Below are positions 1 through 12,035 of a stretch of 64,000 nucleotides of DNA, piece by piece. This DNA is from Rugalucina vietnamica. Lineage: Eukaryota > Mollusca > Bivalvia > Lucinida > Lucinidae. The stretch lies in assembly GCA_964017185.1 (NCBI GenBank), contig OZ024883.1:2914001-2978000 (forward strand), given 5' to 3'. The notes beneath the pieces are model-generated. The model was not told where the DNA came from and did no database searches. It worked only from the letters and a program-made list of their open reading frames with translations. A program made the position numbers and the translations under genes. Each line of letters opens with the position of its first letter. Positions within the stretch are counted from its first letter, which is position 1.

Positions 1-364
1 TATCTGGTTTGACAACTAAGGCTGTGTTTCTTACTTAGCATTGTCCATCATAGCTTCATCCACAAATTTAACTTGCACTTTGTCACTTTCTGGTCTCTAT
101 ATTATACCTTAAATTTCCAATAACTCGTGTTTTGAGTTATTTTGATGCAATCTGTAAGTAACTTACCTTTAGTTGAATTTTTACCTGCTGTTATAACACT
201 AAACGGACAAGGTCTCAATAAAATTCTTAATAACACTTCTTGACTTTTGTCAGCTGCTTGGGCAAAATCTAGGCAATCTTGCCTTTGGCTTTTTTGTAAT
301 CTATCAATTATTCCTAAACTTTGTTCTTTTCAGGAGATTGGACTCTTAGACGTTTCTGTGCCAT
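1..364. other. Unassigned AT-rich sequence
   Basis: No gene, repeat or RNA that I can recognise. Short open frames here show no codon or motif signal. Confidence 0.4.
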
Positions 365-585
365 ACAGGAGGCTGCGCTATAGCACACCCGGGAAACGGT
401 CAATTTGTACACCGCCGGTGCTCCATGGAAAGAGAAATTGACGGTTTCCGGTGTAGGAGTTGTTGGGTCAAATTAAAGGTTTGTGTTGTACCCGAGTGTG
501 TTCTAGGTAAGTTTTTTTTTGTTTCTTCTCCCCCTGTACCTAAAAATCCGAGAATGTCAGATGATGGGCTAATGAATAAAGACCA
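365..585 (+). repeat. Arm 1 of an inverted repeat pair (partner 4568-4775)
   Basis: Reads closely as the reverse complement of 4568-4775. Shared blocks include GGGAAACGGTCAATTTG, ACACCGCCGGTGCTCC, TTGACGGTTTCCGGTG and GAGAATGTCAGATGATG. The two arms enclose about 4 kb that contains the LINE relic at 876-2842. They may be the ends of one large element or two separate copies of a dispersed repeat. The block ACACCGCCGGTG is itself nearly palindromic. Confidence 0.6.
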
Positions 586-1395
586 TGCATACAAAAAAGC
601 ATGCACAAAAACTTACCAATTATCCACATATCGTTTTTCGGGTTTAGGAAACCCTGGTCAAAACTTGTGTTGTGGGATAAAAAGTGATTCAGTTTTCCGA
701 TATAGCTAACTCAAGTTTGATCTGATAGCCTAGAATTACAACAGAAGTCAATAGCATGTAATTTACATGGAATATTAAAAAGAAAAAAATAAAATATGTG
801 AACCATGGGTCATTTTTTCAAAAGTGTACCAATGGACGGTCGGTGTGAAATTTGACTAATGGGAAATTTTTTTTGTCATGATGGTCGTTCGTCTCTCACT
901 AATGAGAAATGTCATCATTATTTCTTGAATAGGTTCATATGTGTTGGTCAGTTTTTTGATGACTGACTAGGCCAATTCTAGCTCTGAACTGTCGGTTGCA
1001 AGTAGAGCAAGTCAATATCATGGAATCAGCTGGTGGCCCATTGGTACTGGCATTGCGTTCTCTGCGTTTTCTTTCAGCTTCACAGATTCTCTTTTTTACA
1101 TAGAGAGCTGCTCTTTTGTTGATGAGACCTCGCCACTTTGATCGCTCCTGTGCAGTCGGTTCCCAAGGCCCCATCGGTATGTCGAAATCCTTCAGAGAGT
1201 TTTTGAGGGTGTCTTTGTAGCGTTTCTTCTGGCCACCTTGAGAGCGCTTTCCCTCCTTTAATTCTCAATAGAAGACTTTCTTTGGAAGTTGCTTATCAGG
1301 CATTCTTCTAACATGGCCAGTCCACATAAGCTGTGCTAGCTTTAAGACAGTATGCATGTTTTGCATCCCTGCTTTCTTCAGGACCTCCGTGTCTG

Positions 1396-1505
1396 GAATC
1401 TTGTCTTGCCACTTGATTTTTTAAAGCTTTCTCAAACAGTTTAAGTGGAGAATCTTGTCCTGCCACTTGATTTTTAACAACTTTCTCAAACAGCTTAAGT
1501 GGAAA
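1396..1505. repeat. 54-bp tandem duplication inside the LINE relic
   Basis: Two adjacent units both read AATCTTGTC-TGCCACTTGATTTTT...CTTTCTCAAACAG-TTAAGTGG. The second is closer to the intact copy at 17758-20100. The duplication therefore happened after insertion, in this copy only. Confidence 0.8.
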
Positions 1506-2665
1506 TGGTTAAGTCTCTTTGCACGACGCTGGTATACTGTCCAGGTCTCACATACAAGAGGGTTGGCAGTACCAGAGCCTTGTAGACTTTCAGCCTGGTG
1601 TCAAGCTTGATTCCATTTCGCTCCCAGATATTTGCACAGAGTCTTCCGAATGACACACTTGCTTTTGCAATTCTTGCAGTGACGTCATCATCAACGTGCA
1701 CTTCTCTGCAGAATTTATAATTATCAACAACTTTCAGTTTGTGTCCATTCACAGTGACGGTTGGTTCATTGTACGGTTTTGCTGGTGCTGGTTGGTGTCT
1801 GATTGTGAGTTCATAATATCACATGACTGTGAGACTTGATCCATGACTCTTTGCATTTTGCCTCTGAGTTGGAATTCTTACCTATATCATCAGCATAAAG
1901 GAGCTCATCCAGCACATCAATCTGCACCTTAGTTTTGGCTTACAACCTTCTAGGGTTGAATATATTGCCATCCAAACGGTACCTGATTGGAAAATCAGTG
2001 TCACTGTCCTGAAAAGTATCCATGAGCATGGCAGAAAACATCATGCTGAACAACGTTGGTGCCATAACACAGACCTGTTTGACCCCATTTGTTACCTCAA
2101 AGGGTTCAGAGAACTCTCCATCATTTTGTACACGTGCCTGTATGCCATCATGAAATTGCCGCAACATTGCTATGAATCTGGGTGGACAGCCAAACTTGGC
2201 AATGATTTTCCAGATTTCTGATCCATACTTCCTCCTTTTGAACGTTTTCATTGCTTCCAAAGGATCAAACTTTTATATTTTATTCATCACGACTAACTGT
2301 GTCAAAAGCTTTGGTGAGGTCGACAAACGTCGTGTATAGATCTACATTCTGTTCTTGGCTTTTCTTCTGAAGCTTTCTTGTTGTGAAGATCATGTCTATT
2401 GTCCCTCTGTCTTTTCTGAATCCACACTGACTTTCTGGGATAGGTCCCTTCTGATCAAAATGAACATTCATGCGAAGCAACAGAATTTTCGCCAGTATCT
2501 TCCCAGCAATGGATAGGAGGGAGATGCCTCTCTCACGGGTTTTCAAAGACTTGAGGATTTCCTTTATGCTTGTATAGGTGGATTATGGGTGCATCCTTAT
2601 ATTCTTGCGGGATTGCCTCCTTCCTCCACATACAGTGAATCAACTCCGTAATTTTCTCTGACATG

Positions 2666-2702
2666 GGTAACCCCCCCCCACACACACACACACACACACA
2701 CA
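2666..2702. repeat. C-run and (CA)n microsatellite inside the LINE relic
   Basis: About ten C followed by (CA)n. In the intact LINE copy the same place (18380-18398) reads AAGGCTGGGGGGCTACCC, so the repeat grew from a short G-run within the coding sequence. Confidence 0.9.
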
Positions 2703-2842
2703 CCAAACGCATAAACCTCTGCATTAATTGCATCTGCACCTGGATCTTTGCCAGATGACAGTTGTTGAACTGCTTTTCTTGTTTCCATGACGGTTGGAAA
2801 TTCATCTAACAGAACATTGCACTCTATCTGTGGAAGCCTCAT

Positions 2843-4567
2843 TGGCGCTTGATTCAGCCCACTAAATGATATATGTATCAACAATGGAACATACATATAT
2901 TTTAAAATAAATCTCAGGCCGACAAAAGTTTTTCCATCAAGTTATTATACAAGTTATATCACTACAAATTAAAGCACGAGAACGATTTGTTCGTTTGGTG
3001 CTAAATACGTCCCAGTCAACACATTCGGTTATGTCGGGACGTCACCGTGTCAGCGGTCTCCATTTTATGTTGACTTCCATCCAACATTGGGGTGCCATGA
3101 CATGCGAAATAAGGTTTGAAATTTGGCACCCAAGTAACAAGCAAAAGTTTATATGTATGGATGGTTTGACTCAACCACTTTTCAAGGATAGGCTCAGGCC
3201 TTTTAACGGCGGTTAACGAGTAATCATATGGTCGGTCAGTCAGAATAAGTTTTGCCTAGAGGCACAAACAGTCAATAGAATCTTCCTTTGGTGTTTTCCC
3301 TTAAAGCCCATCTGGAGACATAAACAAATCATAGTCAGCAAAACGAGTTCTATATTTTTGTGTGTATACGTGAATCTCTGAATGACCAGGAATACATGTA
3401 GTTACATTTAACGCTATATGCATATATCACAAAAAGACGTGGGCTGAAAGAATAGAGCATTTGAATAATCGATAATCTTCTATTCGGGCTGCCAAATACT
3501 AGTATACATTATTAGATTTCAGTCAACAAAGGCGTCACATGTTTCAATCAATTTGTCCCTGCCAACAAATCTTGTGCTGCAAGGATCTGTTGTAAGACTG
3601 ATATGGAAAACCCCTTGAATCGGTGTTCAGATAGGCAATCATTAGAATGGTTACACGCAATCCCGAAATCCAAATGAGTTATCAAAAGCAGGATGGATAA
3701 ATCAGTTCTGTTACGGGTAGTTTTTCCTTTGGCATATGGACTTAATTGTATCACGAGATGTCAACTTGCAAGATTAAATATCAACAATATAATTCTTTAA
3801 CTAAACCTTCAATCTTGAATAGTTAAAGCTGTTTCTGGTACCTATAATCTCGTGTTCACATTAGCCATAAATATAGGAACAAACACTAAAGGGACTAGAT
3901 GTGTATACTGAAGTTAAGCAGCAAGTTGCTACACTGGGTTAGTATTGGTCAAATTGCACGCCCTAACGTCAATTAGCACACTCACAGAAATTAAGCGTTA
4001 AGATTGTAATCATTTAAGTTTCTGCAAGTGAAATACTTATAAGACATCTTAAGATATGTGGTGTAACTTGTAATGGCAAGATGAAGGTCAGACTATTTGA
4101 TTAACGGTTCATATGGCGATGAATTTCGGCAATTTCTATATCTTTGCAACAGTGTAGCATGAGCAGGCATGAAAATGAGACAAAAAGACAAGCAACATTG
4201 TTTCCGAAAGGGATTTTGTCGTCAAGGAAAACAACATGCATCAAAGTAGTGATATCACGGTTCTTATTTTAATTTATCACGATAGCATTGCAAATGCATT
4301 AGTTAAATTGCACTCCAGTCGTCAATTGGTACGCTTGTAAAATTTTGATTCCAATTTCTTGTAACCAAAGGTTATCTTTTATACACAATACCTTCAACCA
4401 GTAATGTGTACTCTAAACTTGGTATTTTATTTTCAACACCGCATATGGAATGTGTACATGACGTAATTCAGGCATTTTTAGACATGTACATTCACCAAAT
4501 AACCCAGTATTTCAAACGCAAAAACTGATTACTACATACTTTTATAAACTTTTCATGTAATATGAGT
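2843..4567. other. Unassigned sequence, no gene seen
   Basis: No recognisable coding region. Two loosely similar segments, 3946-3985 and 4303-4340 (both near AAATTGCAC...CGTCAATT), suggest an old direct repeat. Frames at 2995-3216 and 3754-3548 match no family I know. Confidence 0.4.
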
Positions 4568-4775
4568 TCCTGTAAAATCCCCAATCATAGGCGCATCATC
4601 TGACATTCTCCGATTTTTTAATGGATTTAGAATAAGGAAAATATTTTACCTTGAACTGGTTGACCCAGTAAAATTCTCTCTATTTACGTCGGTCAACTCC
4701 GGCACCGGAAACCGTCAACTTCACTTACAATGGAGCACCGGCGGTGTACAAATTGACCGTTTCCCAGGCGTGTAT
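4568..4775 (-). repeat. Arm 2 of the inverted repeat pair (partner 365-585)
   Basis: The reverse complement carries the same ordered blocks as 365-585, with scattered substitutions and small gaps. It contains GGAGCACCGGCGGTGT and CATCTGACATTCTCCGAT on the plus strand. Confidence 0.6.
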
Positions 4776-4979
4776 AGGCCGTTTTTGTCGTCAGTGATTA
4801 ACAAAACGTGATTCCATACTGCATGACAGATTCAGATTGCACAATCTCTCTAACATCGTTATGGATCTACATGAGAGTTAGCTACGGATGATAAGATAAG
4901 TAAAATATTTCTTGAAGTCATTAAAGAACATTCCATTTCAAGTTCAATAAAACTTGCGACTGGCAATTAAAGTGTGTTT

Positions 4980-5494
4980 CCTAGTGTCTGATAATGGTTT
5001 ATCGCAGATAATTTGCAACTGTTTAAATCCAGATGAAATACTTTCTTGTCATAATTGAGCATTTAGCTCGTCGAAAAATGTGCAGCAAAATAATTCAAAA
5101 TCGGTTGACATTAAGTTCTGGTCAAAAACATTTTTGAAGAGGGATTTTCTGTACAAAAATCTCACGAAAGGGAAATAAATATTTTCCCGCTAAAATTATT
5201 TAATTCTTGGTATTTCATTATGATTGCTCAAAATCATTATAAAATGACACAGAATAACTTACCTGAGACAAAAACTTATGTAAAGTACCCATTTTCATGA
5301 TCATGGATTAACTCCCTTGCCAATGCAAAAAACCCTATATAAAATTCATTTTGGCCATAAAAACTTTACCTGCTGGCCGATTTTCAAAATTTTGCAGGTC
5401 CTTTTAGGACAAACTAAGGTCAAGATTTTGACATGTAAATAACTTTCCTGTCGTCCTCCAAATGAAACTTTTCTGCTAAAACCATTATCAGGGG
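4980..5494 (-). mobile_element. TIR element, family F copy 1 (non-autonomous)
   Basis: The left end reads CCTAGTGTCTGATAATGG and the right end, reverse-complemented, CCCCTGATAATGG. The inverted termini run on with weaker similarity for about 35 bp. The interior matches 34572-35178 in the opposite orientation, for example AAATGCTCAATT, GGGAAAATATTTA and GATCATGAAAATGG. No transposase frame. An AT-rich MITE-like element of about 515 bp. Confidence 0.65.
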
Positions 5495-6303
5495 CAAATT
5501 TTTAAACTATAAATGTGTAGCATCTGTAAAAAAATAATGGTTAGATCATTTGGAAGCAGTAAAACAGGCAAAAAGTGACCCAAAAGTGTACAATATCGGG
5601 TAATGAACCCCCATAAGTGACCATTTACAAACTGCCGATGGAAACCAAACATTTGCGCTGCAAGTTCAAGACATTACAGCAGGATACATATTGTTTAAAT
5701 CAAAGACATATATTCCCAAAAGGGGCTAACTTATCAAAACGCCTATCTCCACTTCATCAAAATATAGTCCATACTGTATCCCTTTGAATGTTTTATTGCT
5801 TCCAAAGGATCAAACCTTTATATTTTATTATTTATCTTTATGTTGTGTGGCGATTCGGTCTGCCTCTCTGTTGTGCTGGACAGAGTTATCCATCTTGTTC
5901 ATCATGCGTGATGAGAATTTTTTATGTTATGTCATTAGTTGTCCCTGTGTTCGACCGCTGTTTGGTTTGGGCTTTAAGTATCAAATCCTGGGTGTTCTGT
6001 TCTTACTTTATTATGACTTTAATTACATAGGTTTATAAGATCTATGGATGTTTGAATATTGTTTTCAGGGAACGGGACAACTTACCAAAATGTCCAAAGG
6101 TAGCGTTGGTCACATAATATGTCACGTCTAACATTCAGCAACCGCATGTCACGTCTAACATTCAGCAACCGCACCAATTCACAGCATGCTCTACATCAAA
6201 CTTCACTGACAACCCGTTATCGACTCAGACGCAAGAGAAGTCCGACATTCGCGCTAACATGTGACAGGAGGATTCGCTCCGGTACAAGATTCTAGATAGT
6301 ATT
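5495..6303. other. Unassigned sequence with a 27-bp tandem duplicate
   Basis: No gene recognised. At 6120-6146 and 6147-6173 the 27-bp unit starting TGTCACGTCTAACATT occurs twice perfectly. Frames at 5784-6038 are AT-rich and match nothing I know. Confidence 0.5.
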
Positions 6304-6398
6304 GATCGTTAGTTTTGTTTTTTCCCACCTCGGTTTTTGGAGTGGGAATCTTTTTCTGATTGCGCCTTTTCCTGATCTTTGCCTACTTGTACTTTTTG
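6304..6398 (+). mobile_element. Family B retroelement, 3'-end fragment
   Basis: Carries the 3'-terminal block of family B: CCCACCTCGGTTTTTGG, AGTGGGAATC, TGATTGCGCC and TGCCTACTTGTAC. The reference copy for the family is 12036-13368. Confidence 0.8.
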
Positions 6399-6524
6399 AT
6401 AAATACAGTTAGTGTTTAGCTACCGATATGGCGTAATTTCGTCGAAACTAGTATTGTTTACTATACAACGGTATGGCCCAACCCCCTTCTCATTAATATG
6501 TTCGCTGCTCTTTAAGGATCTTAG

Positions 6525-6570
6525 TTTTTTTTTTTTTTTTTTTTTTTTTTTTGTTTTTTTTTTTTTTTTT
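6525..6570. repeat. Poly(T) tract
   Basis: 46 bases of T broken by one G. Simple sequence, possibly the tail of an old retrocopy, but no retrocopy is recognisable beside it. Confidence 0.95.
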
Positions 6571-7897
6571 CTATAGGATACCTTAGACTAACTCCTTGGA
6601 ATGAATTATTTTTTTTTTATTTTGCCAGTTTTCGATGTGGGCAATCAGAAAGGCAGCTGTTGTTGTGCCCATTGACCTTTTTAGAATAATTGACATTCAG
6701 TGACTTACCAACAAATGACATGTGCTGTAAACGTTATTTGAGCTTTTCTTGGGCGTACAATTGTCCTGACCACATAAATGTTTAATAATTTATGAAGCGT
6801 ATTTTCTTAACATTTCTATTGGTTTCCATGCGCAGACTGAGCAGACAATAGGGATTCAAAAGCGTACATGTAACTGTGTCTCTATGCACATTTTGAATAG
6901 TCATGCCTTTCTTTTTATGACAGTTTTAGCATATTAGAATTACCACTGTTTAGTGTTTTAACTTCATTATAATAGTGGTAGATGCCATGAAACCTTTTAT
7001 TCAATTACACGCTTCGCTGAAACGGAAAATTGACCCTTAAAAAGGTCCCTATTTTATCATTTGAAAGGTTTTCTTTTCTTTTGAGGGTAATGTCATTTGT
7101 CGTTTGCATACCTTTTTACAGCAGCCTCTATTGAAATTTGACAAACACATTGTAAAATTTATATGGATGCAAATTGTGATTTTATCACTGTCAATTTTAT
7201 ATTTATGACTTTGATTTTTGAAAAAGATTTCAGTTTCACTTTGCAAGCTTCAGCTAATTTTCTTTCAAAAAAATAAACGAACACAATAAATATCTATAGA
7301 TGGAAGCTAAATATTTAGTTGCTTACCATTTATTTAAGGTGTTTATTGCGATTTTGTGAGTTTTATTGTTTCGAACTAGAATAAGTTAAAAACGCATATA
7401 ATACATACATGTAATTGAGCAAGGGGCTTTAAGTTCATTTTTTACTTTTCTTACTATCTTCATTGTTTTTAAACAATTTAAAGATAAAAGTACAGAAATT
7501 TCAAGTTTAACGTCTTACTGTTAATCCTCTGTACCATTATGAATCAGCTACGTGCTTTACGATGTCTTTGACTATGAACAGTTTTGCCAGTTCAGTGACG
7601 CTTTACCAGTTCCGAATCGCCCGTGTTATTTTCAAATATGGCCCACAGTGATGCAAATTAATTGTAGTTTTGATTTTGAAAGCTTGGTTACTATTTGCCA
7701 GGGCAATAAATACACACGATTCACGATTTCAACTGCACAAAAATTCCGCTTGGAAGATCTTTGCGGCAAATTCATACTACGTAGAACTAACGTTGGAAAA
7801 ATCCTCCTATCAGTGACAAACCGGCAAAGGTATCTGTATAATTAATTTACAAACTAACTTGTTCTTTGTTGGAGATTTTTTTCAATTCAGTTCGAAG
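6571..7897. other. Unassigned AT-rich sequence
   Basis: No repeat family or known gene. A 97-codon frame at 7552-7845 begins at a GTG and shows no domain I can name; it could be chance. Confidence 0.4.
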
Positions 7898-8104
7898 TTA
7901 CGTCCCTTTCAAGATTATTACGACTCATATGAGACGGGCAAATCAGTAGGTTTGGGAAAACCGGAAAGCCCCGAGAAAAACCACCTGGCACACCCGCCAG
8001 CAGAACTTGGCTTGTCTCACATGTGGCCAGTGTGGGGTTCGAACCCACACCAGACAAAGCGGTAAGATAATCGAGTGATTAAGAAACAGCGCTCTTAACC
8101 GCTC
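7898..8104 (-). mobile_element. tRNA-derived SINE, copy 1
   Basis: On the minus strand: a tRNA-like head with GAGCGGTTAAGAGCGCTG (A-box region) and GGTTCGAACCCCAC (B box), then a body with GCCAGGTGGTTTTTCTCGGG and a 3' end CTTGAAAGGGACGTAA. The head resembles a tRNA-Leu type. The extreme 5' end present in copy 2 (21779-22000) is missing here. Confidence 0.85.
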
Positions 8105-8149
8105 CTTTTGTTGGAGTTGAGTGTATACTAGGTTTTAGCTGGGATTCAG

Positions 8150-9155
8150 CTGATGTTTTTCCTTTGCTCTGTATTTTCAGTAACGTTCTTTGGCACACAG
8201 CGATCTTCTGTCGCAGAGATGCTTATTGCATCTGTGAGTCCTAGTTTTTGACACACGATGGTGGTTATCATTAATTGGAAAAGGTCCCTCAGTGTTTACT
8301 TTGAATATGAAGAAAATTCTACCCATGATCGACTGCTCTCTCTCAATTACGCGTGTTGTCACATAAAGCGCTTAATAAAAACAAGTGAACCCGTCTATAC
8401 TGACTAGACAGTTAACCGCAATCAACTAAATTTATCCATTTTTGACACTCCCCGTCAAATAGCGGTAAAAGCTTGCAAGCAGTTTCGATTGTGGTGACTG
8501 CTTATCATAGCGCATCTAGGTTTAGATCGTAGATACCCTGACGAGGGAAACTATAGGAACTCTATATGGCTGACTTTTAGTCCATCACATCGGTCCCATG
8601 GGTCTGTTTCTGGTAGTGTGACTGCAGGACAAAATTCAGAACTCTGTCACAAATTGACTGCACTGCAAAATGGTTTTCTACTCATCGACATATTGATTGT
8701 AATCGTGTTCCCTTTAGTATTGGCTTTGGTTCCATAACATCAGAAATTTTGGTCAATGCCTTGAGTGACAGATGCACACACTGGTCAAGCGTTCATAACA
8801 AAAAACGACATTCATGTATGAGAATCGAAATTATTGACAAACCAGAGAATCAACAACACTGAAATCTAGAGCAAAAGGAATCTCTTATAACATACGGCTG
8901 CTGACCTTTTTATTGGTTTCTTTTTAAAGAAGCCAACTTGTGTTCTTTATTTGTGTATCATTGTTGATTCCTTGACAAGTCATCACGATGACGAACAACC
9001 AACTAAACATTGTGAACCACTGAAATAGCTGCTCACTCGGCTTTTGCATTTGTACCTGACTGGACTGTCAATTTAGTTTTGTACCACCGCGGCTTTTGGA
9101 GTGGGAATTTTTCTAATTGTGTCATTTGCTGATCATAGCTTACTTTTACATTTTA
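8150..9155 (+). mobile_element. Family B fragment split by a family G insertion
   Basis: 8150-8273 matches the middle of the family B 3' region (GTGAGTCCT, GGTGGTTATCAT). 8942-9155 resumes it (TTATTTGTGTATCATTG, GTGAACCACTG, GAGTGGGAATTTTTC). The sequence between, 8274-8941, is foreign and has a second copy at 42663-43346. In the family B reference the two flanks are contiguous. Confidence 0.75.
8274..8941 (-). mobile_element. Family G insertion, about 670 bp, copy 1
   Basis: Near full-length reverse-complement match to 42663-43346, with shared blocks such as CCCATGATCGACTGCTC (approximate), CAGAACTCTGTCACAAATTG and GTAATCGTGTTC. It sits inside a family B relic, so it is a mobile unit. No open frame, no clear terminal inverted repeat, mechanism unknown. 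Confidence 0.7.
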
Positions 9156-9737
9156 ATATTCTAATTCGTGTCTTTGGGTGTTTGCCTTAGCAGCTACAAC
9201 TCTGAAACAGATAGAATTTTGCCCATCAACATGAGAAACAACAAAGATAACAAAGATGCATGGATACCTTGAGGTATAATATGCGACTGATCTAAAACTG
9301 CATGAGATTTTGAATTCAAAAAGCAGTAAATGTACATGTAGTTTCTGTCTATCTTGGAGTTTTTGTAGTTTCGGTATATCTTGGACGTTTAGAATATCTG
9401 TCTCGGAGAAAGCAGTTATCAAAGATAGATATATGTACCTCTGTCGTGGACAAAATATTGGCAAGTAACTGTCTTATTTTATGTCATTCTTTAATCTCGA
9501 CGCCCCAAAACATTGAGATCTTCGGCTGTTGCGTAAGCTTTGACCTTTGTCGTTTTATGTCCTGATCATTTGTAACGCTACACCGTTAACCTCTGACCTT
9601 TTTCCACGTGATGCCGGTGATCAGGTTATTTTTATCCCCGAGACACACCTTTTACTACCGTATCATGACGACACCGGTGAACAACGAGACGTTGATGTGA
9701 CATAAAACACATTTTATGGAGGGTTAGGTTTACTTGT
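9156..9737. other. Unassigned sequence
   Basis: No gene or repeat recognised. The minus-strand frame 9464-9153 shows no known motif. Confidence 0.4.
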
Positions 9738-9977
9738 CATTACGAAAACTTGCCCATGCAATATATAGAGATTTTTTCACCTGTAAAAATTGAAAATTTT
9801 CAGTGGAGAATTTTTGATATTTTTCTTATTTTTGCTCAAAACATAGACTGTGGGTACCCACAATCTATGTTTTGGAGCAAAAATAAGAAAAATAGGTATA
9901 CTCCTGCAAACCCCAGTTTTTCTATATAAAAGTGGGGTTTAAAGGGGTATACATTTCACGGACATGTTTTCCTGATG
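9738..9977 (+). mobile_element. Palindromic MITE, family A copy 1, central GC hairpin lost
   Basis: Left end CATTACGAAAACTTGCCC and right end GGACATGTTTTCCTGATG are imperfect inverted repeats. The inner arms ACATAGACTGTGGGTA and TACCCACAATCTATGT meet directly at GGGTACCC. The GC-rich palindromic core found in most other copies is absent. Confidence 0.85.
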
Positions 9978-10885
9978 GGGTAGGTTTACTTGTGAAGGAA
10001 CAACAATACGTCTTTAATGTTCATTTTGGAGCGTAAATCAATTTAAGTGTCAGATAACCTTTTTCAGTATAATATCAATTATCCGAACACAATGGACTTG
10101 AAAGACTCGCATCGCCCCGACTAAACACGCAACAATAAAGCTGTCACAGGAAGAAGCTGAAACCGTACTCCACCATTATCCATTTTCACATTAAATGTAA
10201 ATTTCTTTTGTATCTATTATGTTACGAGAGGCATCGTTAATACCATAGACAGCTGTAAACATTCACTCATGGATGCCTTTCATTGTTTCCATGACAATAC
10301 ATCACATCAGGAATTCGACCACAAACCAAAACCTCTATTGTTCGGGCCTTATCTTACTGATGGAGCACACAATGGCTGTTTTTGCCATATTAGCGAATTT
10401 AATACCTTCTAGCAGCGGTACGGTTACAAAACTATCAGGGTGACAGAAATTACGCATTGAATTGAAGCGAAACTAGACTTCAGCAAACTCATTTCATTTC
10501 GGTAAGATTCAAAGGAACCAATTCAGCTTCAGAGTTATTGTAAAAATGATCGCTATGTGGTATATGTAAACAAGTCGTACAATGAAAAACAATGATAAGC
10601 AAATAAGTACCATCGTGTGGCTCAAGTCGATGACGCGTTTCCTTCAGATTTTGTTACTTTTTTGTTACTTTAATAATGACTTGGACTCCAAATACCGCGG
10701 CTTTTCAATACTCTGGCCAATTGTGGCGTTATTGTTTCTGTTAATAAAAATTATGAACAATGATATTGTGTATTTTAACCCGCAGTTGCATTAAACATGT
10801 TCTATGTTTTCTCTGCACTTTTACTGCAGTAAGCAAATGCAATGACTAGGAATGGACACAATATAGAAAGAAAGCCTTGTCATAG
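9978..10885. other. Unassigned sequence
   Basis: Nothing recognisable. The frame 10582-10794 is AT-rich with no known domain. Confidence 0.4.
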
Positions 10886-11305
10886 AAAAAAAGTACAAGT
10901 AGGCAAAGATCAGGAAAAGGCGCAATCAGAAAAAGATTCCCACTCCAAAAACCGAGGTGGGAAAAAACCAAACTAACAATCAGGTACTTATACCATGAAA
11001 CATATCGCAAGCCGAATGAGCAGCTATTTTCCCAATAGGTGGCCACTCAGTTACCTTAACTTAACTAAAAAATATGAAAACATACATAAGGCGCCAACAG
11101 CACATAAAAATTTTAAACACCAAGACATAAAACAAAAAGAACCACTACAGAAGTATCGACTTGGAACGATCAGTAACACAGTTACTGGCGGGCTTAAACC
11201 GGTTTTACAGGTACCTAACCTCACCCTCAGCTTCTGCAGTGGTTCACAACATTTAGTTAGTTCTTCGGTCCTCGTGGTGCATCTCTAACTAGTGCATCTC
11301 TAGTT
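10886..11305 (-). mobile_element. Family B 3' fragment
   Basis: Minus-strand copy reading from the 3' terminus (GTACAAGTAGGCAAAGATC, CCACTCCAAAAACCGAGG) inward to the block near CCTCGTGGTGCATCTC. No reverse-transcriptase coding part remains. Confidence 0.85.
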
Positions 11306-11602
11306 AAAACTAGGAAATATACAATCAAACAGAAACCATATTCCAAAATATATCACGTTTGGAAAATTGTCCATCCCTTCTATCGGCTCTTTATGTAGTG
11401 TCGGTATAATCGTGCATTTTGTCTGATGTTGGCCAGCATGGTCAGTTGATGTCAAATCAGGTTTCATAGGCAAATCGACATCAGAACTATTATAGATACA
11501 ACTGTCCATACACCTGTTGCCAGAAACAGAAAAGATCACTTTTCTGAAACACCTCAATAAAAATATGACCATGTCATCCTTTTGCAACCCATAAATCTTA
11601 AA
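11306..11602 (-). other. Unassigned minus-strand open frame
   Basis: A 95-codon frame runs from 11587 to 11300. On the minus strand it holds TTTCTGTTTCTGGCAACAG, which looks like a splice acceptor, so an internal exon is possible. I recognise no domain and would not call it a gene. Confidence 0.2.
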
Positions 11603-12020
11603 AAGTGCTGCAAAATATTTCAGAATCGGTTAACTAATAAAACTATTATGCCCAAACATTGTTTTGAATAGGCCATATGCCGATGTGCAAGTGAGGTAAT
11701 CCAAACTTCAAACAACTTAAAATTGAAAATCTTGCAAAGGGTAGAACAATTTTAAGAGAATGGCATTCAGCTATGTATACTTTGATCACCATTTTAATTT
11801 GTTTTTGGTGCAGTTGGTGCATTTAAATGAAAAATTGTTCGATTTTTCCGGGAAAATAGTTACTTCCGTTACAGTTTACTGACATTTCATAATGTAAAAA
11901 AACCCTATTCAAAATTATTTTTGGGCTTAAAATTTTTTATACGTCAGCCAATTTTCACCATTTTTGCAGTCCGTATTCGGATTTCGAAACGAAAACATGG
12001 TCATATTTTTCAGGTGTTTT
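11603..12020 (-). repeat. Degenerate family F-like sequence
   Basis: Weak similarity to 4980-5494 and 34572-35178, for example TGCAAAATATTTCAGAATCGG and ACCCTATTCAAAA. Termini are not clear. Confidence 0.4.
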
Positions 12021-12035
12021 TGAGATTTTTGAAAA

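Larger units (their letters stand above)
876..2842 (-). mobile_element. Decayed non-LTR retrotransposon (same family as 17758-20100)
   Basis: Minus-strand relic of the LINE seen intact at 17758-20100. Frames at 2546-2280, 2260-1940, 1752-1495 and 1174-935 match its reverse transcriptase and C-terminal region in order, including TKAFDTVSRDE, the catalytic LLYADD (about 1890-1915) and the finger CSTCNRQFRARIGLVSH (about 1010-960). Stops, frameshifts, a microsatellite at 2666-2702 and a 54-bp tandem duplication at 1396-1505 break it. It is truncated in the region preceding the RT, at the residues LPQIECN. The endonuclease is missing. The 3' end is near 876, after a stretch also found at 20062-20095. 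Not functional. Confidence 0.88.

Noticed and set aside
7552-7845. 97-codon frame as a host exon
   Set aside because: No domain recognised, starts at GTG, no clear splice signals.
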